Part shown: positions 26,365-34,488 of the stretch, piece after piece
Numbering within the stretch: the first letter of the stretch is position 1
Layout: each line of letters opens with the position of its first letter
NCBI RefSeq assembly: GCF_900108335.1
Contig: NZ_FNVT01000031.1
Location: 49,362 to 113,361 of the forward strand
DNA: 64,000 bases
From: Nonomuraea solani
GTDB taxonomy: Bacteria > Actinomycetota > Actinomycetes > Streptosporangiales > Streptosporangiaceae
Direction of reading: 5' to 3'
Notes under the pieces: model-generated
Seen by the model: the letters and a program-made list of their open reading frames with translations, nothing else
Databases searched by the model: none
Told to the model about the DNA's origin: nothing
Program-made: the position numbers and the translations under genes

Positions 26365-26381
26365 TTTGCACTGAGTGCAAA
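26365..26381. promoter_or_regulatory. Palindromic operator between SDR and TetR genes
   Basis: TTTGCAC-TGA-GTGCAAA is a perfect 7-bp inverted repeat of 17 bp in the 73-bp divergent spacer. A partial copy, GCACTG, precedes it and GGTGCAT follows it. Its position between divergent starts (26343 and 26417) is what a TetR autorepressor site would have. Symmetry is seen, binding is inferred. Confidence 0.65.
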
Positions 26382-26416
26382 TAGGTGCATCGTGTGAGTT
26401 GAAGTACCATCGGTGC

Positions 26417-27007
26417 ATGGCTTCGAAACCGACACCCCTGCGGGAGCAGACCCGCTCCGTGGTCCGCTCGCTGCTGGCCCGGACCGCTATCGAACTGTTC
26501 GCCGCCAAGGGGTACGACAACACGACCCTGGAGGAGGTCGCCGCCGCCGCGGGCGTCTCCCGGCGGACCCTGTTCAACTACTTCCGCAACAAGGAAGACC
26601 TCGCGCTCAGCAGCCTGGCCGAGCAGGGCGACCTGATCGCCGCGCGCCTCGCCGAACGCCCGGCCGACGAAGACGCCTGGACGGCGCTGCGCACGGCGTT
26701 CCAGGCTCTCGAAGAGATCGACATGACTGCCGAAAGGCGCCTGGAATTCATCACGCTGCTGTTCGGCAACGACTCCCTGCGCGCCGGCCACGCCGAGAAA
26801 CAGGCCCGCTGGCAAGACCTGTTCGCACCGCTGATCGAGCCGCGGCTGCCCGACTCCGACCGCCGCACCCTGCAAGCCCGCGCGATCGCCGCCACCGCGA
26901 TCATCTGCCTGCAAGTGGCCAACGAGGAATGGGTACGCCTGCGTGGACAGGCCGACATGCTCGACCTCTACGACACGGCCGTCCAGGCCATCCACCGCCC
27001 TACCTGA
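26417..27007 (+). CDS. TetR-family transcriptional regulator (transposon cargo)
   Basis: A 196-residue regulator with a clear N-terminal HTH (IELFAAKGYDNTTLEEVAAA, AGVSRRTLFNYFRNKEDLAL) and a helical effector domain. ATG 26417 is chosen since upstream in-frame ATG at 26375 lies inside the operator. It is divergent from the SDR/aldehyde dehydrogenase/NmrA row and probably represses it until an inducer binds. Confidence 0.9.
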   Translation: MASKPTPLREQTRSVVRSLLARTAIELFAAKGYDNTTLEEVAAAAGVSRRTLFNYFRNKEDLALSSLAEQGDLIAARLAERPADEDAWTALRTAFQALEEIDMTAERRLEFITLLFGNDSLRAGHAEKQARWQDLFAPLIEPRLPDSDRRTLQARAIAATAIICLQVANEEWVRLRGQADMLDLYDTAVQAIHRPT

Positions 27008-27041
27008 ACCCGGCCCGCCTCCCGCTTCATCACGCTCGCCG

Positions 27042-27578
27042 GTGGCCACGGGACGGGTGCGTAACGCGTGGAGGGCGGCCCATACCCCGGTGGCCGGGGT
27101 TCCCCGCTGGGCACGAATCGCCGCCTACACCGTCCCGTTCACCGTGCTGCCGTCCAGCCTCTGGCGGCTGCCGGCCGCGTTCGGCGACGGGCTCCCGCTC
27201 GGCGAGCGGGCCTACATCGTCCTGCTGTCGATCCTGTCGGAGCTGGTGGCGTTCACGGCCGTCGGACTGGTCGCCACCTGGGGGGAACGATTTCCACGCT
27301 GGATTCCCGGGATGGGTGGCCGTAGAGTGCCAACGCCGGTCGCCGTCATCCCCGCCGGTCTCGGCGCCGTGGCTTCGACGATCTTGTGGACAGCCTGCTT
27401 TATCACCCAGCTGGCCGGAGTGACCCTGCGAGGCGAGCCGACTCCGGCCAACTTCCCCACTCAAGCAGGCGACTGGGAGGCGGCGCTCTTCTACCTCTGC
27501 TACCTCCCGCTGCTGCTGTGGGGACCCCTGCTCGCCGCCGTCACCTACGCCTGCTACCGACGCCGCCGGAACAACTGA
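27042..27578 (+). CDS. Four-helix integral membrane protein of unknown function
   Basis: A 178-residue protein with four hydrophobic segments at about residues 22-45, 52-78, 92-118 and 145-170 (for example YIVLLSILSELVAFTAVGLV and FYLCYLPLLLWGPLLAAVTY), separated by a Pro/Arg-rich loop and a Gly/Glu loop. Start GTG 27042 is uncertain; GTG 27057 is also possible. It follows the TetR gene by 34 bp and may be cotranscribed. I do not recognise a family; it resembles small actinobacterial membrane proteins near TetR genes. The stretch 27579-28011 holds repeats but no gene. Confidence 0.7.
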   Translation: MATGRVRNAWRAAHTPVAGVPRWARIAAYTVPFTVLPSSLWRLPAAFGDGLPLGERAYIVLLSILSELVAFTAVGLVATWGERFPRWIPGMGGRRVPTPVAVIPAGLGAVASTILWTACFITQLAGVTLRGEPTPANFPTQAGDWEAALFYLCYLPLLLWGPLLAAVTYACYRRRRNN

Positions 27579-27661
27579 CCCGATCGGCACGGCGCAGCGC
27601 AAGCCTCGCCTCCTCCACCCTCTGAAGGCCTCCTACGTCTTCCCGGGCCCGACGTGCGATG

Positions 27662-27678
27662 GTTATCTGGGGTTGTCA
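27662..27678 (+). repeat. 17-bp repeat, left copy of an inverted pair
   Basis: GTTATCTGGGGTTGTCA here matches the complement at 30187-30203 perfectly. It is followed by CAAGTG...CACTTG and by repeated CAGGCA motifs (27708-27727). The pair encloses the second NmrA-like gene and the WYL regulator and may mark a nested cassette or recombination sites. Confidence 0.6.
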
Positions 27679-28011
27679 AGTGAACCTGCTGGTCAGCCAC
27701 TTGAATGCCTGTCAGGCACGTCAGGCAAGTAGGCTGCCCGGATCGGTCCGGGGGTCATATGTGGCAGTAGGTTCGTCCCGGTCCCGCCGCTGTCGCGATT
27801 CCGTCATCGGCGGCTCTTGGATCAGGGGCGGGATCGCGGGCGTTGGGATCATGCTGGGTGAACAGATTCCCAGAAGGGCCTGGATCGGCAAACTGGCTGG
27901 GCTTGCTGCAGAGATGGCGGGGGGCCCGCCGGGCGGCGATCGGCGCCGTGCATGGTCGGGCGGATTCGGTTTCGGAGGCTCCTGCCCGACCATCGCGTCT
28001 GCCCGGTCCCG

Positions 28012-28857
28012 TCAGGCGGCCTCGAAGTCGGCTCGGTGGTCGGCGGCCCACTTCGCCAGAGTACGGCCCGGCCGCCCGGTCACCACGGTGGCGGGACGCG
28101 GGACGTCGGGGACGGTGAGGGTGTCGTGCCAGTAGTCGAGCAGCATCTTCATCACCGGCTCGGGGATGAACTGTGCGGTCTCGGTGCGGAACTCCTCGGG
28201 TGTGATCTCCACCAGCGGGATCTCCCGTCCCAGGGCCTCGCTGATGATGGCCACCTGCTCGGAGCGGGTCAGCGCTTGCGGGCCGGTGAGCGGGATCACC
28301 TCACCCAGATGATCGTCGGAGAGCAGGGTCTCGGCGGCGGCCTCGGCGACGTCGTACTCGTGGATCGGGGTCTGCGCCGATGCCAGGTACGGCGCCCGGA
28401 TCGGTGCGCCGGATCGGATCTGCCAGGCCCAGGAGAGCAGGTTGTTGGCGAAGGTGCCGGGCCGCAGGATCGTCCAGGCATCGGTGCGGCCGGTCACGAC
28501 GGCCTCCACCGCGCTGTGGTGAAGCTGGCTCGCCGACCCGTGGTCACGCTGGAACTCCTTCGCGGCAGCCAAGGAGGACAACACGGTGAAGCGGTGGACG
28601 CCATGCGCGATGGCCGCGGTGACGAACGCCTCGACGCCCTCGGCGGGGAAGACGAAGGCGCGATCGACACCGTCGAACACCTGCGACCCGAGCGTGGTGG
28701 CATCGGCCAGGTCACCGGCGACGACCTCGACCCCGGCCGGCAGGTTCGCGTCATCGGGCTTGCGGGTCAGCGCACGTACGGCGGCGCCGCGGGCGAGCAG
28801 GGTCGCGACGAGGTGACGACCGACGGCACCGGTCGCTCCGGTAACAAGGATGGTCAC
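28012..28857 (-). CDS. NmrA-like NAD(P)-binding protein, second copy type
   Basis: A 281-residue NmrA/atypical-SDR protein: TILVTGATGAVGRHLVATLL (GxxGxxG), VRALTRKPDD, GVEVVAGDLADATTL. It is only distantly related to the one at 23003. GTG at 28855-28857 follows TAAGGAG with a 7-bp gap. It is divergent from the WYL regulator at 28960; this pair is a common actinobacterial arrangement, where the regulator controls a quinone- or redox-linked enzyme. Substrate unknown. Confidence 0.86.
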   Translation of the reverse strand: MTILVTGATGAVGRHLVATLLARGAAVRALTRKPDDANLPAGVEVVAGDLADATTLGSQVFDGVDRAFVFPAEGVEAFVTAAIAHGVHRFTVLSSLAAAKEFQRDHGSASQLHHSAVEAVVTGRTDAWTILRPGTFANNLLSWAWQIRSGAPIRAPYLASAQTPIHEYDVAEAAAETLLSDDHLGEVIPLTGPQALTRSEQVAIISEALGREIPLVEITPEEFRTETAQFIPEPVMKMLLDYWHDTLTVPDVPRPATVVTGRPGRTLAKWAADHRADFEAA

Positions 28858-28959
28858 GATTGTTCTCCTTAGGGAGTAGCCCGGTCTGTCCGGCTTGAAC
28901 TGCAATCTAGAGCAGGTTTAGGTCATTTTCTGTCCCTATTTCTCCTAGACTCACGGATC

Positions 28960-29967
28960 ATGCCGGAACAGACCACGACCGAGCGGGCCCTGCGCCTGCT
29001 GGAGCTGCTGCAGGCCCGCCGGTCCTGGAGCGGCGGCGAGCTCGCCGACCGCCTCGGCGTCGGCGGCCGCACCTTACGGCGGGACGTGGAGCGGCTGCGG
29101 GCCCTGGGCTATCACATCGAGGCACGCCGCGGCCCTGACGGCAGCTACTGGCTGACCACGGGCAGCGACCTGCCGCCGCTGGTGTTCACCCCGGACGAGG
29201 CGCTCGCCGTGGCCGCGGCCCTCGCTTCGTCAGCCGCGAACGGCGCCGCCGGCGGGGGTGAGGTCGCGCTCACCGCTCTGGCCAAGATGGAGCAGGTGAT
29301 GCCCCAGGCGGTGCGCCGGCGGGTGCGGGCGCTGCGCTCCTCGATCGCCCTCGGCGACACACCGAACGCAGCGGCCGGCGCGTATCCGGCTCCATTGAAC
29401 GCCGATGTGCTGGCGGTCCTGGCGCTGGCGTGCCGGGACGCGGAGCAGGTCCACCTGCGCGTGATGAGCACCGAGGGCGCAGAAACCGGACGGGAATCCT
29501 CGCGCCACGTCGAACCTGCCGCCCTGGTGCCCCGGCAGACCCGGTGGTTCCTCGTGTGCCGCGACCTCGACCGCGGCTGGCGGGTGCTGCGCGTCGATCG
29601 GATCACGCGAGCATCGGCTACGGGCGTGCGCTTCGAGCCGCGCGAGGTCCCCGAAGGCGACCCGGTCGCGTTCGTCACCAGCCAGCTCGGCGCTCCGCCT
29701 CGGAAACATACGGCGACGATCCTGATCCACGCCCCGATTGAACAGGTACAGGCGTACATGGGCGGCTTCGCCGCGGACTTCGCTCCGACGACAACCGCCA
29801 CGGGTCAGGCAGCGACCCACTGGCGCATCGCCGACGTACGTCTGGAGGTCCTCGCCGGTGGCCTGCTCTGGGTGCGGTGGCCCTTCGAGGTGATCGACTC
29901 CCCCGAGCTCGCCGCCCTGCTGCGGGATCGAGCCGCGGCCTTCGCCTTCGCCGCCGACCCGCGCTGA
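28960..29967 (+). CDS. YafY-type HTH/WYL-domain transcriptional regulator
   Basis: A 335-residue regulator: N-terminal winged helix (ALRLLELLQARRSWSGGELA, DRLGVGGRTLRRDVERLRAL), then a WYL-type ligand domain beginning around residue 140 (the core is RWFLVCRDLDRGWRVLRVDR, where the usual W-Y-L is varied) and a C-terminal WCX-like part. It may sense nucleotides or small metabolites. It is divergent from the NmrA-like gene, 102 bp apart, and probably regulates it. Confidence 0.88.
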   Translation: MPEQTTTERALRLLELLQARRSWSGGELADRLGVGGRTLRRDVERLRALGYHIEARRGPDGSYWLTTGSDLPPLVFTPDEALAVAAALASSAANGAAGGGEVALTALAKMEQVMPQAVRRRVRALRSSIALGDTPNAAAGAYPAPLNADVLAVLALACRDAEQVHLRVMSTEGAETGRESSRHVEPAALVPRQTRWFLVCRDLDRGWRVLRVDRITRASATGVRFEPREVPEGDPVAFVTSQLGAPPRKHTATILIHAPIEQVQAYMGGFAADFAPTTTATGQAATHWRIADVRLEVLAGGLLWVRWPFEVIDSPELAALLRDRAAAFAFAADPR

Positions 29968-30186
29968 TGCCGACTCGCCAGGCCGTCACCACTAAGGGTC
30001 TCGCGCGGGCAAAGGGACACGCATTCCCGGACTCCTGCGCGGGCTGGGGCGATCGCCGCCGGGAGCCTCCTTCGTCGGCCCACGGCATCGAGCCCGAAGG
30101 CCACCTGAGGTGGCGTGATCACGGCAACGCTGACGTAAACGCATACGACCGAGCCCTGACGAGATTTCGCAGGTGACGAACGTGCC

Positions 30187-30272
30187 TGACAACCCCAGAT
30201 AACGTGTCAGGCACGTTCCTCTATAGCCCAGTTACCTGACATGCCTGACGCCTTCTCGGCACCCCAGATAAC
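30187..30272 (-). repeat. Right copy of the 17-bp repeat with partial second copy and CAGGCA-type repeats
   Basis: TGACAACCCCAGATAAC at 30187-30203 is the complement of 27662-27678; CCCCAGATAAC recurs at 30262-30272. Between them lie GTGTCAGGCACG, CCTGACATGCCTGAC and similar alternating copies. The density of TGTCAGGCA-type words suggests binding sites for a recombinase or regulator. The rest of 29968-30431 has no gene. Confidence 0.55.
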
Positions 30273-30431
30273 AGGGGAGTTCTGCCATCCGTGCAGCCGG
30301 CTTCTGAAAACGACAAGGGGGGCGACGGGTTCGAAGGAGCGCAGCGGCCGGTAGCCAGTGGCATCCCGCTGGGCCCGGTCCGGTTAGAGAACCAACCGAG
30401 CGATCCAGTCGCTCACCAGCGTCAGTCCCCC

Positions 30432-30477
30432 GATCCGTCCTTAGCGTAGCTACCCGTCAGTAGAGTCCCGGAGCCCC
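30432..30477 (-). repeat. Tn3-type terminal inverted repeat, right (IRR)
   Basis: Reads outward on the minus strand as GGGGCTCCGGGACTCTACTG; the inner 38 bases are an exact inverted copy of 18168-18205. The adjoining GGTCC at 30478-30482 is the second target duplication. Confidence 0.9.
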
Positions 30478-30724
30478 GGTCCTCGGCCTGCGCGACGTCG
30501 CCGCACACCTGATCATCACCACGGGCAAGCGGAAAGGACGGCACCTCTCGGCGACAACCGTCCTGCGCATGCTCCGCAACCATGACGACAAGACCAGCAC
30601 CGGTCCCGATGCGGCGGGCGTCGGCGGCTCGATGACTTCGCCCGTTGCCCCGGCCCGCCAACTCCAGGCAGGCAAAGATGGGATACATGCCGGAGCCGAG
30701 CGAGTCGTTCCAGCCGGTGCATGA
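30478..30724 (+). pseudogene. Serine recombinase, right part, interrupted by the Tn3 element
   Basis: The frame reads VLGLRDVAAHLIITTGKRKG and then ATTVLRMLRNHDDKTSTGPD, the HTH and tail of a serine recombinase related to the transposon's own resolvase (LSLRDIAARLVITKGKKKGR there). It joins in frame to 18045-18159 once the transposon and one GGTCC are removed. It ends in TGA at 30722-30724. The region 30725-31127 after it shows no gene. Confidence 0.85.
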
Positions 30725-31127
30725 AGTGGCGAAGGTCGTCCGTTTGCCCGTACCCAACGAGATCCGCGAACCGGACTGCATGATCGGCCCGAAGGTCTGG
30801 GTCAGGCGGCGGATCCGCCGCCTGCCGCCATTTGGCGATCTTCCGGGACCGCTCGCTCGTGCACTATGACTGCTCAAGCCACCACACTGCTACGCGCGCT
30901 GCTGGTGCTCACCCACAACGAGACCACCCGGTGACAGACGATCACACGACATGATCAAGCGCCCTCGCTGCCCCAGCACCGACAATCGAACTCAGGCAAG
31001 GGGTATGACCTGCGATTTCAGGATGGACGTACCCCGCTATACCGGGCCAACGCGCCAAGCCTGACCACCGGTTCCCCTCGCCTTTTCGGCATGCCGCCGT
31101 TGGCTCCTTGCGCGGGTGGCGAGTCAC

Positions 31128-31574
31128 CTAGTCAGCGGCCACAGCGGCTACGCAGGCGGCGAGATCCTCGCGTAGCCGACGCTGTTGCGCCGCGGACAAC
31201 GGGGAGAACAACCGCTGTTCGACGGCGCGCACCGCGACGCTGGCCTCGCGCAGCGTCGACCGTCCGGCTTGGGTGAGCTCGGTGGGCAGCGCCCGCCCCT
31301 GAGTGGCGTGATCAGGCCTGGTGAGCAGGCCGCGCTCTTGTAGCCCGCGAAGGACGAGGTTCATCGACTGGCGGGTGACGAAGGCGCGGCGGGCGAGTTC
31401 GGAGTTGGACAGTCCCGGATGCCGGCCGAGCAGTTCGAGGCATGCGTATTGGGAAACGGTGAGGCCCAGTGGACGCAGCACCTCATCCATCGCGGTGTGC
31501 AGTGCGGCTTGCACCTGCTTGAGGACGTAGCCCACCGACTGGCCAAGGTCGCCCACGGTCTCTTCTTGCTCCAT
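31128..31574 (-). CDS. MarR-family transcriptional regulator
   Basis: A 148-residue regulator: winged helix with LTVSQYACLELLGRHPGLSN, SELARRAFVTRQSMNLVLRG, LQERGLLTRPDHATQGRALP (the wing). ATG 31572-31574 lies inside the first of two operator-like repeats, which suggests autorepression. It is divergent from the VOC/MFS pair and probably controls it in response to a phenolic or drug-like ligand, as known for MarR proteins. Confidence 0.9.
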   Translation of the reverse strand: MEQEETVGDLGQSVGYVLKQVQAALHTAMDEVLRPLGLTVSQYACLELLGRHPGLSNSELARRAFVTRQSMNLVLRGLQERGLLTRPDHATQGRALPTELTQAGRSTLREASVAVRAVEQRLFSPLSAAQQRRLREDLAACVAAVAAD

Positions 31575-31620
31575 GTCAGCATCCTGACATACTCTCCTAT
31601 GTCAACAAGCTGACATAGGA
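31573..31620. promoter_or_regulatory. Tandem MarR operator-like inverted repeats
   Basis: Two inverted repeats with the same 6-bp spacer: ATGTCA-N6-TGACAT at 31573-31590 and TCCTATGTCA-N6-TGACATAGGA at 31595-31620, the second perfect over 10 bp per arm. Their centres are about two helical turns apart, between divergent starts 31574 and 31630, and the first covers the MarR start codon. Strong candidate autoregulatory sites. Confidence 0.75.
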
Positions 31621-31629
31621 GAAAAACTT

Positions 31630-31974
31630 ATGAATGGACCGGTCACCTACTTCGAACTGCCGAGCACCGACATCGAAGCAACCCAGCGATTTTGGGGCTC
31701 GCTGTTCGGATGGACGTTCTACCAGGGCAACTTCCCGGGCTACTCGATGATCCAGGGTTCCGAGCCCATGGGCGGGGCGCCGCACGACGATTCGTCACGA
31801 CACCCGCGCATCTTCTTCGCCGTCGACGACATCACCGCCGCCGTCACCCGGGTGCGCGACCTCGGCGGTACGGCAGAAGATCCGGTCAACATCCCCTCTG
31901 GCGCCTACGCCCACTGCACCGATGACCAGGGCGTGGAGTTCAGCCTGTCCCAACAGGCCGGAGACCAGGGTTGA
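31630..31974 (+). CDS. VOC-family (glyoxalase-like) protein
   Basis: A 114-residue single-VOC-repeat protein: VTYFELPSTDIEATQRFWGS, LFGWTFYQGNFPGYSMI, RIFFAVDDITAAVTRVRDLG and a final YAHCTDDQGVEFSLSQ strand with the usual metal-binding Glu. ATG at 31630 follows AGGAG (31616-31620). The stop overlaps the MFS start as TTGA. Function could be detoxification or resistance by sequestration; typical of VOC/MFS/MarR modules. Confidence 0.9.
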   Translation: MNGPVTYFELPSTDIEATQRFWGSLFGWTFYQGNFPGYSMIQGSEPMGGAPHDDSSRHPRIFFAVDDITAAVTRVRDLGGTAEDPVNIPSGAYAHCTDDQGVEFSLSQQAGDQG

Positions 31975-33185
31975 ATCGCACCGAGATCGGCGAGCCAGGA
32001 CCAAAGGGATCTCTGGTGAGAGCGTTGTTGCCGCTGGCGCTGGCGACCTTCGCGGTCGGCACCGACGCGTTCGTGATGGCCGGTCTCCTGCCGGCCATCG
32101 CCGCCGACCTTGAGGTCAGCGTCCCGGCTGCCGGCCAGTTGGTGACCGTGTTCGCACTGACGCTCGCTGTCGCCGCGCCGATACTGAGTTGGCTGCTGAG
32201 CCCACTGGATCGTCGCAAGGTTTTGCAGCTGGCGCTGATCGTGTTCGTCGCCGGCAACGTCGTCACCGCACTCAGCCCGACCTACCCGATCGCGCTGTCA
32301 GCCCGGATTCTCACAGCAGCCGGGGCGGCCACCATCACCGCCACAGCGTCGAGCGCCGCTGTCGCCATCACGCCTCCCGAACGCCGGGGGCGTGCCATGG
32401 CGCTGGTCATCGGCGGATTGACGCTGTCCACCGCGCTGGGCATGCCGCTGGGCAACTTGATCGGCGGCATCGACTGGCGCCTGACACTCTGGGCGGTCGC
32501 CGCCCTTGGCGTCGTTGCCGCGATCGGCATCTCGGTAGCGTTGCCCAAGGTCGTGCTGCCGGCGACCAGCCTCATGGCCCGCCTGGCCCCGCTGCGCCAG
32601 CCCAAGGTGCTCTCCATTTTGGTCGTGACGCTGCTGGTGATGGCCGGACATTACGCCGTCTACACCTACATCGCAGCAGTGACGGCTAGCGCCACGACCG
32701 GATCGTTTTCCCAGGCCCTCACCATGATTCTGTTCGTCTGGGGTGTCGGTGTCCTGGTCGGCAACTTCTTCGCCGGCCATCTCGTGGACAAGCGTCCGGT
32801 ACTCGGGGTCGCGGTCGGGGCACTCGCCGGCGGCACCGTGCTACTCGCGATCAGCCCACTCACGGTCGGCAACCTGGCCATTGCGAGCATCTGGGCCGCC
32901 ATCTGGGGCATCACCGACGGTATGGCCTCGGTGGTGCAGCAACACCGGCTGGTGACCTTCGCGCCCGCCTCGTCACCCATGCTCCTTGGTCTCAACTCCT
33001 CCGCGATCTACTTCGGTGTAGCGATCGGTGGCGGACTCGGAGGTCTGGCCCAGGAGTGGCTGTCGGTCACCTTGCTCGGCGTTCCCGCCGCGGTCTTGGC
33101 ACTGCTCGCCACCACCATCACCGTCGTGGAGGGGAGGGAAGACCCGGCGAATGCCTCGCCAAAGGCAGCCGAGAACCGCCGCTGA
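31971..33185 (+). CDS. MFS drug-efflux-type transporter (DHA1)
   Basis: A 404-residue protein with 12 predicted transmembrane segments, starting around residue 16 (LVRALLPLALATFAVGTDAF). The conserved loop motif A appears as LSPLDRRKVLQLALIVFVAG and motif C-like glycine/proline pattern as LGMPLGNLIGG. TTG 31971 overlaps the VOC stop, so it is translationally coupled. The Ara/sugar- or drug-efflux type cannot be resolved. It is probably an inner-membrane exporter controlled by the divergent MarR protein. Confidence 0.9.
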   Translation: MNRTEIGEPGPKGSLVRALLPLALATFAVGTDAFVMAGLLPAIAADLEVSVPAAGQLVTVFALTLAVAAPILSWLLSPLDRRKVLQLALIVFVAGNVVTALSPTYPIALSARILTAAGAATITATASSAAVAITPPERRGRAMALVIGGLTLSTALGMPLGNLIGGIDWRLTLWAVAALGVVAAIGISVALPKVVLPATSLMARLAPLRQPKVLSILVVTLLVMAGHYAVYTYIAAVTASATTGSFSQALTMILFVWGVGVLVGNFFAGHLVDKRPVLGVAVGALAGGTVLLAISPLTVGNLAIASIWAAIWGITDGMASVVQQHRLVTFAPASSPMLLGLNSSAIYFGVAIGGGLGGLAQEWLSVTLLGVPAAVLALLATTITVVEGREDPANASPKAAENRR

Positions 33186-33417
33186 GGCAGCAAATGGGCC
33201 GACCGGCCCGCCGGGGCAGGCGCCGTACCCCCGGGATCTGCTGATCGACGCCACGGCGGTGACGGAGGCCGGCCGGGGCGGGGACGCACCGCACGGCGTC
33301 ACCCGGCCGCATGAAGGACCCGCGATCGGCTGACGCGCAGCACGTCCATCGCCACGGCGCGGCACGCGGCCTTGCTGCTACTGATGCTCGCCCCTCTTCG
33401 GACAGGAGAACGGCTCC

Positions 33418-34131
33418 ATGCGGAAGGATCTTGAAGTTGCCGACGAGGCGGCCGGGCTGGTCGGCCAGGAGAACCTGGACCAGCTCGCCCGCGCGGCCAC
33501 CGTCTCCTACGAGTGCTGGCTGTGCATGCGGCCGGGGAAACTGCCGGACACGCCCGCAGCGGTGCTCGCCCTGAGGGACGGCCCGGTGACCGTGGCCAAG
33601 CTCGCGCACCGCTTCTGCTCAGAGTCGTTGGTGATGGACGTGCCCGGCCTGACCTCCGTGATGTACGACCCCGCCAGGGCGGTCAGCGTCGATGCGGAGG
33701 CGGCGTTCCTGCCCTACCAGGCGGGCCACCGCCCGGCCCTGCTGCTGGAGGTCCGCGCGACGGTGAGCATGGACGCCGGGCAGGATGAACGCGTCGACCG
33801 GGCGGCCGGCTGGCTGCTGGAGCACGGCCTGCACCTGATGGCCGCCGCCGGCGAGCAGGTGCGGGCGGCGCTCGGATGGGCCGTGCAGCTGATCGGCGGC
33901 GGCGGCCTGCGGGTGACTGGGCCGGGCGGCGAGTTCTACGGCGGCAACCTGCAGGCGGATCCGGCCTGGCGGCGCGCGGTCACCACGCACGGCCGCTGCC
34001 TGCTGCTGGTGGGCGCCGGCTTGAGCCTGAACCGGGCTCCGCACAGCCTGCAGGACGCCCTGGACCGGGTCGACGCCGTCGTCCGCCAGGGACGGCTGGC
34101 CGGCGCCATGGTGACGGTCGAGAGCCGATGA
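33418..34131 (+). CDS. Protein of unknown function with CxxC motif
   Basis: A 237-residue soluble protein. No family recognised. It has ATVSYECWLCMRPGKLPD near residues 28-45 (a CxxC pair), a region with VSVDAEAAFLPYQAGHRPAL, then VRAALGWAVQLIGGGGLRVT and RRAVTTHGRCLLLVGAGLSL. ATG 33418 is preceded by AGGAG. Its stop overlaps the start of the following HTH gene as ATGA, so both form an operon. The stretch 33186-33417 shows no gene. Confidence 0.7.
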   Translation: MRKDLEVADEAAGLVGQENLDQLARAATVSYECWLCMRPGKLPDTPAAVLALRDGPVTVAKLAHRFCSESLVMDVPGLTSVMYDPARAVSVDAEAAFLPYQAGHRPALLLEVRATVSMDAGQDERVDRAAGWLLEHGLHLMAAAGEQVRAALGWAVQLIGGGGLRVTGPGGEFYGGNLQADPAWRRAVTTHGRCLLLVGAGLSLNRAPHSLQDALDRVDAVVRQGRLAGAMVTVESR

Positions 34132-34348
34132 CCGGCGGCCTGCTCGCTGGAGCGGCTCGACCGATCGAACGGGCCCGGCGCGCCCCCTGCTGATCGACGC
34201 GGTCAAGGGCGTGCTCGCCGGGGCCCGGGCGGCGGCCTTCGAGGAAGCCAACGCCACAGGACTGTCCCTGGCGGAGATCGGCCGGTGGGTCGGCATCGGC
34301 CGGGCGGAAGTGAGCGAGGCGATCAAGGAGCACGGGCCGCCGGCCCGG
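34128..34348 (+). pseudogene. Frameshifted small HTH protein downstream of the unknown gene
   Basis: ATG 34128 begins MTGGLLAGAARPIERARRA, and a run of five C near 34183 shifts the frame; the natural continuation is LLIDAVKGVLAGARAAAFEE, ANATGLSLAEIGRWVGIGRA and EVSEAIKEHG, a helix-turn-helix like resolvase or sigma-4 types. As read, the protein is cut after 21 residues. Overlap with the previous gene shows it was coupled. Further 3' sequence to 34633 stays open but is not recognisable. Confidence 0.55.
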
Positions 34349-34462
34349 CCTGCTGGCCACCCTCGCCGACGTTCTGGGGAAACACGCCGCATGGCGTTAT
34401 CGGGCCAGCGAGCGCCGGACTCATCCCCGATCGTCCAGGTCGAAAACCGGCCTCGACAGGAG

Positions 34463-34488
34463 CCCCGGTCACCTGCTGTGACCCGGGG
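34463..34488 (+). terminator. Hairpin resembling a transcription terminator
   Basis: CCCCGGTCAC pairs with GTGACCCGGGG across CTGCT with one bulged base, about 330 bp after the unknown gene. It is followed by TCTCTACTTT, a weak T-rich stretch. It could end the 33418-34348 operon. The region to 34898 holds no gene; the secreted lectin begins after it. Confidence 0.4.

Larger units (their letters stand above)
18160..30477. mobile_element. 12.3-kb Tn3-family transposon carrying oxidoreductase/regulator cargo
   Basis: Bounded by long terminal inverted repeats and the GGTCC target duplication. Order: damaged tnpA, 148-residue partner ORF, resolvase on the opposite strand, res-like site, then cargo: NmrA-like protein, coniferyl-type aldehyde dehydrogenase, SDR, TetR, four-TM protein, second NmrA-like protein and WYL regulator. 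It is inserted into another serine recombinase gene, so it is nested in an older mobile element. With tnpA as read here it could move only if the enzyme were supplied in trans. A 17-bp inverted repeat pair at 27662 and 30187 suggests a further cassette inside it. Confidence 0.9.
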
